DNA of 64,000 nt from Aquificota bacterium (GTDB lineage: Bacteria > Aquificota > Aquificia > Aquificales > Aquificaceae). The DNA lies in assembly GCA_030549905.1 (NCBI GenBank), contig JAUQQK010000001.1, positions 163,331 to 227,330 on the forward strand. The letters run 5' to 3'. Below, in pieces: positions 1-7,215 of the stretch; position 1 is the first letter of the stretch, and each line of letters begins with the position of its first letter. Position numbers and translations under genes: made by a program. Below the pieces are notes generated by a model. The model was not told where the DNA came from. It worked only from the letters and a program-made list of their open reading frames with translations, and did not search any database.

Positions 1-194
1 CCCTTAATAGCCATATCCACCACGTTTTTGACGCTCACATCCACTATGGGACATTCGGTGCATCCACCCTCAAACTGAAGATACACCTCACCCTCTCTGA
101 TATCCACCACCTTAAGGTTTCCATGATGTTCCTTAAGGGCTGGTCTTATCTTTTCAAGTATCTCTTCCACCTCTTTAAGCTCTTTTTCTTCCAT
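1..194 (-). CDS. NifU C-terminal-type Fe-S scaffold protein (partial)
   Basis: Reads from an ATG at 194 toward the left edge and is still open there, so the C-terminus is missing. The 64 visible residues match the NifU C-terminal domain (Nfu): an N-terminal helix, a short beta segment, then a Gly-Gly-Cys-Thr-Glu-Cys-Pro motif giving the CxxC that holds a transient Fe-S cluster. It is the last visible gene of a minus-strand operon starting with iscU, two bases after the DUF1858-like gene. That context supports a role as a carrier that takes clusters from IscU to apoproteins. It is a stand-alone Nfu-type protein, not a full-length NifU. Confidence 0.85.
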   Translation of the reverse strand, partial: MEEKELKEVEEILEKIRPALKEHHGNLKVVDIREGEVYLQFEGGCTECPIVDVSVKNVVDMAIK

Positions 195-196
195 GA

Positions 197-433
197 CTAA
201 TCCTCCGTATCTCTGTATAAATCTTGTATCTCCTGCCAGAGATTTCCCTGAGCTTCATCATCAAGGTCCATCAGCTTGCAAAAACCCTTAAGAGTTAGCT
301 TGTCCACCACCACATCCTCTATGTCTTCTTCTACAAACTTGGAATAGCCGTATCTCATAAGCACCTCCTTTGCGGAGGGAAGTATCTGGATAAGCTCTGA
401 AAGCCTTATGTCAAAGGTAAGCCTTTCCCTCAT
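197..433 (-). CDS. DUF1858-like small protein without cysteines in the usual place
   Basis: A 78-residue acidic protein. The N-terminal half resembles the DUF1858 / ScdA N-terminal fold: a 'thresholds and levels' helix pair with a leucine-rich first helix and a Tyr-Gly turn near residue 29. Family members often carry a CxxC after this turn; here it is absent and the only cysteine is further downstream. Start and stop overlap its neighbours by a few bases (ATGA-type junction with tusA), so it is translated with the sulfur-transfer operon. The role is unknown; an accessory function in sulfur or Fe-S handling is suggested only by position. Confidence 0.6.
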   Translation of the reverse strand: MRERLTFDIRLSELIQILPSAKEVLMRYGYSKFVEEDIEDVVVDKLTLKGFCKLMDLDDEAQGNLWQEIQDLYRDTED

Positions 434-681
434 ATTTCCCTCACCTTCTTAACAAACAGGTGGTATTCACCATCTTCCTCGTAAAGCCCTAAAAACTCCT
501 GACCGGTAGCCTTACACCAGGCTGGTATGTCCTCCACCACGCCCGGGTCATCTGCTATAAGCTCTAACACCTGCCCCACCTGCATGGTTTTGATAACCTT
601 GGCAGTCTCCGCTATAGGCACGGGGCAGAAGGTGCCCACCACATCATGAACCACATCGGGTTTTATGTTTTCAAGCTCCAT
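430..681 (-). CDS. TusA-family sulfur carrier protein
   Basis: An 83-residue TusA/SirA-type protein. The signature Cys-Pro-x-Pro motif is at residues 19-22 with the persulfide-bearing cysteine at 19, followed by the expected amphipathic helix and the 'ADDPG' strand turn that typify the family. TusA proteins carry sulfane sulfur to tRNA thiolation, molybdenum cofactor synthesis or dissimilatory sulfur enzymes. Here the gene overlaps the end of a PP-loop thiolase by 11 bases, which favours sulfur delivery to that enzyme. Several TusA paralogs can exist in one genome, so the specific symbol tusA is not assigned. Confidence 0.85.
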   Translation of the reverse strand: MELENIKPDVVHDVVGTFCPVPIAETAKVIKTMQVGQVLELIADDPGVVEDIPAWCKATGQEFLGLYEEDGEYHLFVKKVREI

Positions 682-1717
682 ATTTTGCCTCGCTCCTATT
701 GTATATTTTATAAGCCTCCGCTACAGAATCCTCCACAGGCTCTCCCCAAATATAAAACTCTTTTCCCTTTAAATTAAAACTGACCTCGCAGGGCTCTCTT
801 TTTGAGTATCTGGCTATAAGGTCTGCTATGAGCTTTAATTCCTCTTCCTTTGGCTCACCCTTTATGAGGGCAAAAGTGCCCCTGCCATCCCTTCTGCAGG
901 CATAAGAATACCTGCTTCTGAAGCCCTGCAGGAACCTCACCTCCCCTTCGTTCCTCGCCATTATCAGCTTTGCACCAGAGGGCAGTCTAAAATGCCTTCC
1001 TACAGAAAACAGGATAAGGTCGTCTCTTGTAATCCTGCCTTCTACAGAAAAGGCTTCCCTAAATCTGTAGGCAAAGTTCTCGTCTGTAAGGTAGCAGCAG
1101 CCACCTGCGGGCTGTTCGTATTCAAGTCCATACTTTTGGGCTAAGGCTATCTGCTTTTTTCTGCTCCTTCCCCTTATGTCTAAAAGTTTGCTTCTGTCCA
1201 CCCATCCAAGCTTTTCCGGAATGGTCTCTGGAAGGAGCTTTGCGGAAAGGGGTCTAAGAATATAACCCTCAAGACCGGCCTCTCTTTCAATAAGCATAAG
1301 CCTTTCAAAGGTCTGGCTCATGGGTCTTTGACCCAGCACCTCACCGGTTATCACAAAGTGATAGCCCTCTTTTTCCATTATTTCCTTTGCCTTTCTCAGC
1401 ATAAAGATTCTACAATCCACGCAGGGGTTTACATTCTTGCCGTAGCCATACCTAGGGTTCAGGATTATCTCAAAGTATTCCTCCGATATATCTACTATCT
1501 CCACAGGAACCTGAAGGCGGGCTGCTGCCCTCAAGGCTGGGTTCACATAGTGCGACCCGTCTTCCCTCTTCAGTCCAAGGCGTCTCTTGTGTTCAGTTAT
1601 GCAAAAGCCCGTATAGAAGTGGAGGGCTTTGACCTCCACGCCCTGGTCCTGAAGAAGCCGGACCGCTAAGGAACTATCAAGCCCTCCGGAGAAAAGAGCA
1701 ACAGCCCTCACCTTCAT
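671..1717 (-). CDS. PP-loop ATPase, tRNA thiolation enzyme (MnmA/ThiI-like)
   Basis: A 348-residue protein. The N-terminal PP-loop ATP-binding motif SGGLDSS is at residues 10-16; paired cysteines at 99 and 102 sit in a 'NPCVDCR' segment. A C-terminal part contains a Gly-Gly-Cys-Cys-Tyr-Leu-Thr motif near 205-211 followed by an NFACT-R (DUF814)-like stretch, an arrangement seen in a divergent MnmA-like family rather than in classical MnmA. The likely reaction is adenylation and thiolation of a tRNA uridine. It overlaps iscU by 4 bases and tusA by 11, so sulfur donor, scaffold and user are co-translated. The exact tRNA position modified cannot be told. Confidence 0.75.
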   Translation of the reverse strand: MKVRAVALFSGGLDSSLAVRLLQDQGVEVKALHFYTGFCITEHKRRLGLKREDGSHYVNPALRAAARLQVPVEIVDISEEYFEIILNPRYGYGKNVNPCVDCRIFMLRKAKEIMEKEGYHFVITGEVLGQRPMSQTFERLMLIEREAGLEGYILRPLSAKLLPETIPEKLGWVDRSKLLDIRGRSRKKQIALAQKYGLEYEQPAGGCCYLTDENFAYRFREAFSVEGRITRDDLILFSVGRHFRLPSGAKLIMARNEGEVRFLQGFRSRYSYACRRDGRGTFALIKGEPKEEELKLIADLIARYSKREPCEVSFNLKGKEFYIWGEPVEDSVAEAYKIYNRSEAKYGA

Positions 1718-2175
1718 GTGGAAAGAAACTCAAACTCTCTGCTTTCCTCTTCCTCCTCCTCGTAGCAGTCGGGTATGCGCATGGCTTCCTCTACCCTTCC
1801 TTGCTTGAGGAGGTAGTCCTTTATAGCCACGTGGAGTGTCTCAAGCCCCAGGTTTGTGCAGTGTATCTTCTGAGGTGGAAGACCGCCAAGCTCATCAAAG
1901 ATATCCTTGTAAGTAAGGTTGAGAGCGTAGCTTATGGGCTTGCCCTTTATCATCTCTGTCAGCTGAGAAGAAACCGCTATGGCAGAGCCACAGCCAAAGG
2001 TCTTGAACCTCACATCCTCTATAACATCGTTCTCGGGGTTTATCTTAAGGGTAAATAGCATAGCATCTCCACAGGCAGGGTTTCCACACTGCCCTATGGC
2101 GTTTGCATCCTCTAAAACGCCCACATTCCGTGGGTTTAAAAAGTGGTCTAAAACCTTCTCGCTGTATTCAAACAT
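1714..2175 (-). CDS. iscU: Iron-sulfur cluster assembly scaffold IscU
   Basis: A 153-residue IscU. Cluster ligands are visible: Cys35 followed by Gly-Asp (Asp37), Cys62 in 'FGCGSA', and His105-Cys106 in the 'HCTNL' motif; an extra Cys30 is present. The C-terminus is a very acidic tail with a run of glutamates, as I recall for the Aquifex aeolicus IscU, to which the whole protein looks close. It builds [2Fe-2S]/[4Fe-4S] clusters with a cysteine desulfurase, which is not in this window. A GGAGG Shine-Dalgarno lies just upstream of the ATG. First gene of the sulfur-transfer operon. Confidence 0.95.
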   Translation of the reverse strand: MFEYSEKVLDHFLNPRNVGVLEDANAIGQCGNPACGDAMLFTLKINPENDVIEDVRFKTFGCGSAIAVSSQLTEMIKGKPISYALNLTYKDIFDELGGLPPQKIHCTNLGLETLHVAIKDYLLKQGRVEEAMRIPDCYEEEEEESREFEFLST

Positions 2176-2254
2176 ATCAGCACCTCCTTCAGTTGATGAA
2201 ACATAATATTGCCTTTGCAGGCTATCTTGCTATGACCTTTATCAAATAAAGCTC
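2176..2254 (-). promoter_or_regulatory. Probable iscU operon promoter region
   Basis: A 79-base gap between the hydrolase stop and the iscU start. Reading the minus strand, a TATTAT hexamer lies about 30 bases before the ATG and a strong GGAGGTG Shine-Dalgarno just before it. No clear -35 or Fe-S-regulator dyad was recognised. The gap shows only that transcription could restart here. Confidence 0.35.
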
Positions 2255-2938
2255 TCATAGATAGTATTCCACCAACTTTTGAAAAGCACTGCTCAGCCGG
2301 TGGTCATCTTCAAGCTCCACATACCTGCTTACCTTAACTTTACTGACAAAAAGCCTTGAATGTTCTACAGGCACCACTTTATCCATGTTTCCGTGGAAGA
2401 TGTATATATCATAAGTAGGAAGTTCAGGAAAATAAACCTCGCCTCCCCTTATTATCTCATAGCCCCTTTGGAGTATATCCTTCGCAAAGTCCTTATGTAT
2501 GGTCAGCTCAAGCCCAGTTTCACATTCTACAAAGTGCAGTTCCTCCTTCCCTTCAAGCCAGTTTCTACACTTTTCTTCCCCCAGCTCCTTCAAGGTAAGG
2601 TCAAGAGTGGAATAGGAGGGTGCAAAGAGAAAGAGCCTCTTTATCTTCCTCTGAGGGTAAAACTTCATGTAGTTCAGCAACACATAAGCTCCATGAGAGC
2701 TTCCAGAGAGCCATATCTCATGATACTTTTGAGAAAAGCCAGCCAAAAGGGCATCAAGCACTTCAAGGGTTCTTGTGGTGGTGGTCTTGTGGTAATCCAT
2801 GTCCATGGCAAAGAAGGAATACCTGCCTTTTAGAGACCTTTCCCTGAGGAGTGCCACCTTATTACCGCTCACATTGCTGGCAAAGCCATGAAGGTGGATT
2901 AAAATAAGATTAGGGTTTGTTGGCTCATACACGAACAT
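2255..2938 (-). CDS. Alpha/beta hydrolase (YqiA/UPF0227-like esterase)
   Basis: A 227-residue protein if started at the ATG at 2938. The frame is open for 49 further codons upstream, but those have no family resemblance and would overlap the divergent gene. Features: 'HLHGFASN' oxyanion-type strand near the start, a nucleophile elbow Gly-Ser-Ser-His-Gly, an acid in 'HGNMDKVVP', and a C-terminal 'DDHR' supplying the catalytic histidine. This is the single-domain esterase layout. Substrate unknown. No Shine-Dalgarno precedes the start; a TATAAT at 2946-2951 ends 7 bases before the ATG, so the mRNA may be leaderless. Confidence 0.75.
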   Translation of the reverse strand: MFVYEPTNPNLILIHLHGFASNVSGNKVALLRERSLKGRYSFFAMDMDYHKTTTTRTLEVLDALLAGFSQKYHEIWLSGSSHGAYVLLNYMKFYPQRKIKRLFLFAPSYSTLDLTLKELGEEKCRNWLEGKEELHFVECETGLELTIHKDFAKDILQRGYEIIRGGEVYFPELPTYDIYIFHGNMDKVVPVEHSRLFVSKVKVSRYVELEDDHRLSSAFQKLVEYYL

Positions 2939-3512
2939 GTTAGAAATTATAAAGGAGCTGGAAACAAGAAGAAAGCTCTTCCATATGTGTGCTATTCTTC
3001 TTTGGCTTTTTCCCATTAAATTTTTCTCCTCCCTTTTACTGCATGCTCTATTTCTTGTCGTGCTTATGATAAACCTTGCCACCATCTTCAGGCTTTTTGA
3101 AAAAGGGCTGAGCTTTTATTACAGGCTTGTTTATCTGCTTGAAAGAGAGAGAAATTATTCAAAGCCTTCCATACAGGCTCTTTGGGCAAACCTTGGAATA
3201 TACATGGTGCTTTTGCTTTTTGGCAGAGAGCCTGCGATGGTTTCTGTGGTGGTGCTGGCGGTGGGCGATGCCTTTGCAAGCCTTGTGGGTATGAAGTATG
3301 GAAGAACAAGAATAGGAGAGAAAAGCCTTGAAGGTGGCGTAGCCTTCTTTTTAAGCTCCTTTCTGGCTCTACTGCCTTTTGTGGGCTTCTGGAGGGCTTT
3401 CTTAGTCTCTTTTATTAGTGCTTTTGTGGAGCTTTTACCCTTAAAAATAGACGATAACTTTATCGTGCCGTTGACTGCAGGGCTGGTGTTTTATATAATG
3501 TCCAGAGTTTAA
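2937..3512 (+). CDS. Diacylglycerol/polyprenol kinase-like membrane protein (DGK1/VTE5 type)
   Basis: A 191-residue polytopic membrane protein. It opens with the 'ELETRRKLFHM' segment (Arg-Arg-Lys then His) typical of the SEC59/DGK1/VTE5 and cytidylyltransferase-like family, and carries the 'VGDAFASLVGMKYGRTRIGEKSLEG' region (Gly-Asp-Ala, then Lys-Ser-x-Glu-Gly) taken as the CTP/phosphate-binding part. Likely role: CTP-dependent phosphorylation of an isoprenoid or lipid alcohol. Its ATG overlaps by two bases the start codon of the divergent hydrolase. No good Shine-Dalgarno is visible. It leads directly into murB, two bases downstream, suggesting co-transcription with cell-wall genes. Confidence 0.75.
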   Translation: MLEIIKELETRRKLFHMCAILLWLFPIKFFSSLLLHALFLVVLMINLATIFRLFEKGLSFYYRLVYLLERERNYSKPSIQALWANLGIYMVLLLFGREPAMVSVVVLAVGDAFASLVGMKYGRTRIGEKSLEGGVAFFLSSFLALLPFVGFWRAFLVSFISAFVELLPLKIDDNFIVPLTAGLVFYIMSRV

Positions 3513-3514
3513 CC

Positions 3515-4441
3515 ATGCTCATAGAAAAAAACGTCTCGCTTTCACCCTTCACCACCATAAAAATAGGAGGTACTGCCAGATACTTTGCAAGTCCGAAAAG
3601 CCTTGAGGAGCTCATATATGCTCTTGCCTTTGCAAGAGATAAGGGTTTGGGGGTTTTTGTGCTTGGAAGGGGTGCAAACACCATATTTGGAGACTTTGAT
3701 GGGCTTGTGCTTCACATGAAGGCTTTCAGAGAGCTAAAGGTTCAGAGAAGTGGAGAAGGCTTTGAGGTCTTTGCCCAGGCAGGCACAAGTCTTCAGGAGC
3801 TTATAAGTCTTGCTCTAAAGGAGAATTTGGAAGGCATATACAGGCTGGCGGGCTTTCCTGCCACGGTGGGTGGTGCGGTTGCCATGAACGCAGGGGCTTT
3901 TGGCGTGGAGACAAAAGACTTTTTAAAGGAGGTTTTCTTTTTAGACTGGGAAGGAAACCTGCATGGGGTCAGGGTGGAGGAAATACCCTTTTCCTACAGG
4001 TATTCACCTTTTCCAGAGTGGGGCGTTGTGGTCTCGGCGGTCTTTAAGTTCAAAAGGACAAACAGGGAAGTAAAAAAGGAATATGAGGCTATAAGGAAAA
4101 AAAGAAAGGCTACACAGCCCCTGCATCTGCCCACAAGCGGTTCTACCTTTAAAAATCCAGAAGGAGAATATGCGGGAAGGCTTCTTGAAAGGGCGGGCAT
4201 GAAGGGTTTTAGAGTAGGAGATGTTGCCTTTTCAGAACTTCATGCCAACTTTCTCGTAAATCTTGGTGAAGGTAAGTTTTCACAGGTGGTTAAAATAATT
4301 CAGGAGGCTAAGAAGAGGGTCTTTGAAGAGTTTGGCATAAACTTTGAAGAGGAGGTTCGGCTCGTTGAGGGTGGTGGTACTTATGGGTGGAAGGTCAGCG
4401 GAGCGAGAGATATCTTTGAAAAGCGGGCAGGCGGTCCTTAA
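3515..4441 (+). CDS. murB: UDP-N-acetylenolpyruvoylglucosamine reductase MurB
   Basis: A 308-residue FAD enzyme of peptidoglycan synthesis, reducing UDP-GlcNAc-enolpyruvate to UDP-MurNAc. Seen: the N-terminal 'FTTIKIGG' and 'LGRGANT' FAD-binding segments, the 'GFPATVGGAVAMNAGAFG' motif, catalytic serine in 'SGSTFKNP' and the terminal glutamate in 'EEEVRLV'. It resembles the short MurB type. After the usual C-terminal end there are about 24 extra residues whose codons overlap the start of ddl in another frame, so the tail is probably a by-product of the overlap. Confidence 0.95.
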   Translation: MLIEKNVSLSPFTTIKIGGTARYFASPKSLEELIYALAFARDKGLGVFVLGRGANTIFGDFDGLVLHMKAFRELKVQRSGEGFEVFAQAGTSLQELISLALKENLEGIYRLAGFPATVGGAVAMNAGAFGVETKDFLKEVFFLDWEGNLHGVRVEEIPFSYRYSPFPEWGVVVSAVFKFKRTNREVKKEYEAIRKKRKATQPLHLPTSGSTFKNPEGEYAGRLLERAGMKGFRVGDVAFSELHANFLVNLGEGKFSQVVKIIQEAKKRVFEEFGINFEEEVRLVEGGGTYGWKVSGARDIFEKRAGGP

Positions 4442-5234
4442 GGCTCTGCAGGAGCTTGGTCATGAAGCCATAGCCCTTGACATCACAGAAGACCTCTGCC
4501 AGAAACTTCTTGAGATAAAACCAGATAAGGTTTTTATAGCCCTTCACGGCACTTATGGAGAGGACGGAAGAGTTCAAGGTCTTCTGGACCTTCTTGGCAT
4601 ACCTTATGTGGGCTCTGGAGTGCTGGGCAGTGCCATAGCCATGGACAAGGATATAACAAAAAAAATCCTCAGCTTTCATGGACTTCCCGTGCCAAAATGG
4701 ATAACCCTAAGAAGCTCCGATGAGGAAGCGAGCTGGGACACATACCCTGCAGTAGTAAAGCCGGCAGACCAAGGTTCAAGCGTGGGGCTTTATGTGGTGA
4801 AAGATGAGCATGAACTTAAAGAGGCTGTAAAAGAATGCTTTAAGCTCTCAAAGAAGGTGATGGTAGAGGAGTTTATAAAGGGCAGAGATGCTACGGTGGC
4901 AGTCTTGAAAAACATAGCCCTACCACCCATAGAGATAAGACCTAAAAAAGGTATATATGACTATGAAAGTAAATACACAAAGGGTATGAGCGAATACCTT
5001 TTTGTTGAAGAGGAAGAGCTGGCACAGAGGTTAAAAAGCCTTGCACTGTCAGCCCATAAATTCCTTGAGCTTAAAGACCTTTCAAGGATAGACTTCAGAA
5101 TATCAGAAAGGGGAGACGCATACATACTTGAGGCGAACACCATACCAGGTATGACAGAGCTTAGTTTATTTCCTATTGCTTGTAAAAGGGCAGGGCTTGA
5201 TTTCAAGGCTATGTTGAATATGTTATTATTTTAA
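4365..5234 (+). CDS. ddl: D-alanine--D-alanine ligase
   Basis: A 289-residue ATP-grasp ligase that joins two D-Ala for peptidoglycan. I place the start at TTG 4365: GAGGAGG at 4349-4355 stands 9 bases upstream, and the protein then begins directly with the family's 'VVVLMGGRSAEREISLKSG' N-terminus (VVVL, Gly-Gly-Arg-Ser, Glu). A TTG at 4344 is in frame but lacks a ribosome site. Later motifs include 'GSGVLGSAIAMDK', 'KPADQGSSVGL' and the Mg-binding 'EANTIPGMT'. It overlaps murB by 77 bases and is followed two bases later by ftsQ. Confidence 0.95.
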   Translation: MRVVVLMGGRSAEREISLKSGQAVLKALQELGHEAIALDITEDLCQKLLEIKPDKVFIALHGTYGEDGRVQGLLDLLGIPYVGSGVLGSAIAMDKDITKKILSFHGLPVPKWITLRSSDEEASWDTYPAVVKPADQGSSVGLYVVKDEHELKEAVKECFKLSKKVMVEEFIKGRDATVAVLKNIALPPIEIRPKKGIYDYESKYTKGMSEYLFVEEEELAQRLKSLALSAHKFLELKDLSRIDFRISERGDAYILEANTIPGMTELSLFPIACKRAGLDFKAMLNMLLF

Positions 5235-5236
5235 CC

Positions 5237-5950
5237 ATGAAAAGAGGGAGAAGAGGGACAGCAATAGGTTATGTGCTTTCCTTCCTCTGGCTTTTCGCAA
5301 TGGCTCTTGCTGGCTTCTTTGTGCCACATTTTACAGACAACATAAACTTTTTTAAGATTAAGAAACTGTATGTGGAAGGTTTAGAAACCATACCACCTGC
5401 TATAGTTGTGGAAGAGATAAAGAGGTTTAAAAATAACTGGCTATTTATAAATAAACAGGGTTTAATGAGTAATATAAATAAAGCAACCGGTAATGCGGTT
5501 AAGGACTTAAGAATTCACAGGATTTTCGGGAAAGATGGGGTAAGTTTAAGCATATATGTGCAGGAGAGAAAGCCCTTTATAACAGCTATAAAGGACAATG
5601 ATGTTATATTCTATGATTCAGAAGGGACACCTTTTACCTCACCCTACGCACAACCTGTTAATATCATATACACACAGGACATAGAACTTATCAACAAAAA
5701 CTTTAATAAAATAAAAAATTTGATTGAAAGCCTCGGAAACAATATACGTGAAGCATATGCTACAGATTTAAACATGATAGTTTATACAAAGGATGGCGTG
5801 CGTCTTACCCTACCATCTCCCCTTCTATTAAACACTACCGCAATAAGGAATGCACTATCCGCATATAAAACTTATAATAATGATATGTGGGCAAGAGAAA
5901 TTGAAGTGGATACGGAAGGTATAGTAATAGTAAGAGGGAGCGCGAGATGA
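5237..5950 (+). CDS. ftsQ: Cell division protein FtsQ
   Basis: A 237-residue bitopic protein: basic N-terminus, one membrane segment at about 12-30, then a POTRA-like domain ('IKKLYVEGLETIPPAIVVEEI') and a periplasmic beta domain. The sequence is weakly conserved, as usual for FtsQ; the order ddl-ftsQ-ftsA-ftsZ makes the call secure. It starts two bases after ddl with no Shine-Dalgarno. TATTAT at 5224-5229 ends 7 bases before the ATG, a possible leaderless start inside the ddl end. It overlaps ftsA by 4 bases (ATGA). Confidence 0.88.
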   Translation: MKRGRRGTAIGYVLSFLWLFAMALAGFFVPHFTDNINFFKIKKLYVEGLETIPPAIVVEEIKRFKNNWLFINKQGLMSNINKATGNAVKDLRIHRIFGKDGVSLSIYVQERKPFITAIKDNDVIFYDSEGTPFTSPYAQPVNIIYTQDIELINKNFNKIKNLIESLGNNIREAYATDLNMIVYTKDGVRLTLPSPLLLNTTAIRNALSAYKTYNNDMWAREIEVDTEGIVIVRGSAR

Positions 5951-7200
5951 AGGCATTAACCGCCCTTGACATAGGCACCAGTAAGATAGTAGCTCTTATG
6001 GCTGAGGTGGATAGCTATGGCGATATTCATGTGATAGGGCTTGGAGAGTGTCCCTCAAAGGGCATCGATAGGGGCTACATTACGCGCTTAGACCTTGCGG
6101 TGGCTTCAGTTGCTTCCGCTCTGAAAGACGCACAAGAAATGGCAGGAGTTAAAACATCTTCAGTGGTATTAGGCTTATCTGGTCCCACCTTGAAAAGCCA
6201 GAATGAAAAGGACCTTTTAAACATAGCACCTCAGCCTGCAGAAATAGACTACAGTCATATTCAAAGGCTTATTGAAAAAGCCATACTGCGTTCAAAGGAA
6301 GAAGGATATGAAATACTTGATGCTATACCAAGGAAATTCATACTTGATGAACAGGAAGGTGTCATAGACCCTGTTGGACTGCTTGGTTCAAAGATATCCG
6401 CTGAGGTGCATGTAGTTAAAATAGGCTCAAGCCTTGTTAAAAACACAGAGAAGGTTATTTTAAATGCTGGTTTGTCCATAAATGCTCGTTTCCCCTCTGC
6501 TCTTGCAAGCGCTGAAGCGGTGTTAACCTTAGAAGAAAAGGAAGAAGGTGTCCTGCTTGTGGATATGGGGGCAGGGCTGACAAACTTTGCGGTTTTTTCA
6601 GAAGGTTCTATCCTTGCCACGGGAGTAATTCCAATGGGGGGTCTTAACATAACGAAGGATATTGCCCATTTTATGAAGATAACGAACGAGCAGGCGGAGA
6701 GGATAAAGATAGAAAGCGGTTATGCTTTGGCGGATGTGGTCAATGAAACGGAAAGGGTGAAGATAAAGCCGAGGGGTGAGGAAAGAGAAGTGGCAGTAAG
6801 CAGAAAACAGCTGGCGGAGGTCATACAGATAAGGCTTGAAGAAATAATGGAAAGGGTAAGTGAAAGCCTGAGCTCTCAGGGTGTAAATCTGGATACACTG
6901 CACGCTGGCATTGTAATCACGGGTGGTTCGAGCAAGCTGGCTGGAATAAAAGAGTTTCTGGAAAGATACTTTGACCTTCCTGTAAGGGTAGGTTTCCCTA
7001 CTGGCATTGTGGGGCTTAAGGAAAAGGTGCAGGACCCGGCTTATGCAACTGCGGTAGGGCTTATAAAGCTCGCTTATAAAAAACATACGGAAGAGAGGCT
7101 GGTAAGCAGAAGTTATACGGAAAACAGAGAAAGCAATAACAGTTTTAATGTTTACAACCTTTTAATGAAAATAAAATCCTTTTTCAGGGATATAATGTAA
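5947..7200 (+). CDS. ftsA: Cell division protein FtsA
   Basis: A 417-residue actin-like ATPase that tethers FtsZ to the membrane. Visible: phosphate-1 'ALDIGTSKI' at the N-terminus, the FtsA-specific 1C (SHS2) domain region, phosphate-2 'LLVDMGAGLTNF', the 'VITGGSSKLAGI' adenosine motif, and a C-terminal amphipathic, basic/aromatic segment ending 'LLMKIKSFFRDIM' that fits the membrane-targeting helix. Length is normal for the family. The stop codon directly precedes the ftsZ leader. Confidence 0.97.
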   Translation: MKALTALDIGTSKIVALMAEVDSYGDIHVIGLGECPSKGIDRGYITRLDLAVASVASALKDAQEMAGVKTSSVVLGLSGPTLKSQNEKDLLNIAPQPAEIDYSHIQRLIEKAILRSKEEGYEILDAIPRKFILDEQEGVIDPVGLLGSKISAEVHVVKIGSSLVKNTEKVILNAGLSINARFPSALASAEAVLTLEEKEEGVLLVDMGAGLTNFAVFSEGSILATGVIPMGGLNITKDIAHFMKITNEQAERIKIESGYALADVVNETERVKIKPRGEEREVAVSRKQLAEVIQIRLEEIMERVSESLSSQGVNLDTLHAGIVITGGSSKLAGIKEFLERYFDLPVRVGFPTGIVGLKEKVQDPAYATAVGLIKLAYKKHTEERLVSRSYTENRESNNSFNVYNLLMKIKSFFRDIM

Positions 7201-7215
7201 ATGAGGAGGAGTGAG

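Noticed and set aside
2360..2833. 157-codon plus-strand open frame
   Set aside because: Lies antisense to the alpha/beta hydrolase, whose catalytic motifs are intact; the reading has no ribosome site or recognisable fold.
6598..7086. 162-codon minus-strand open frame
   Set aside because: Antisense to ftsA, with no family features; result of codon bias in the real gene.
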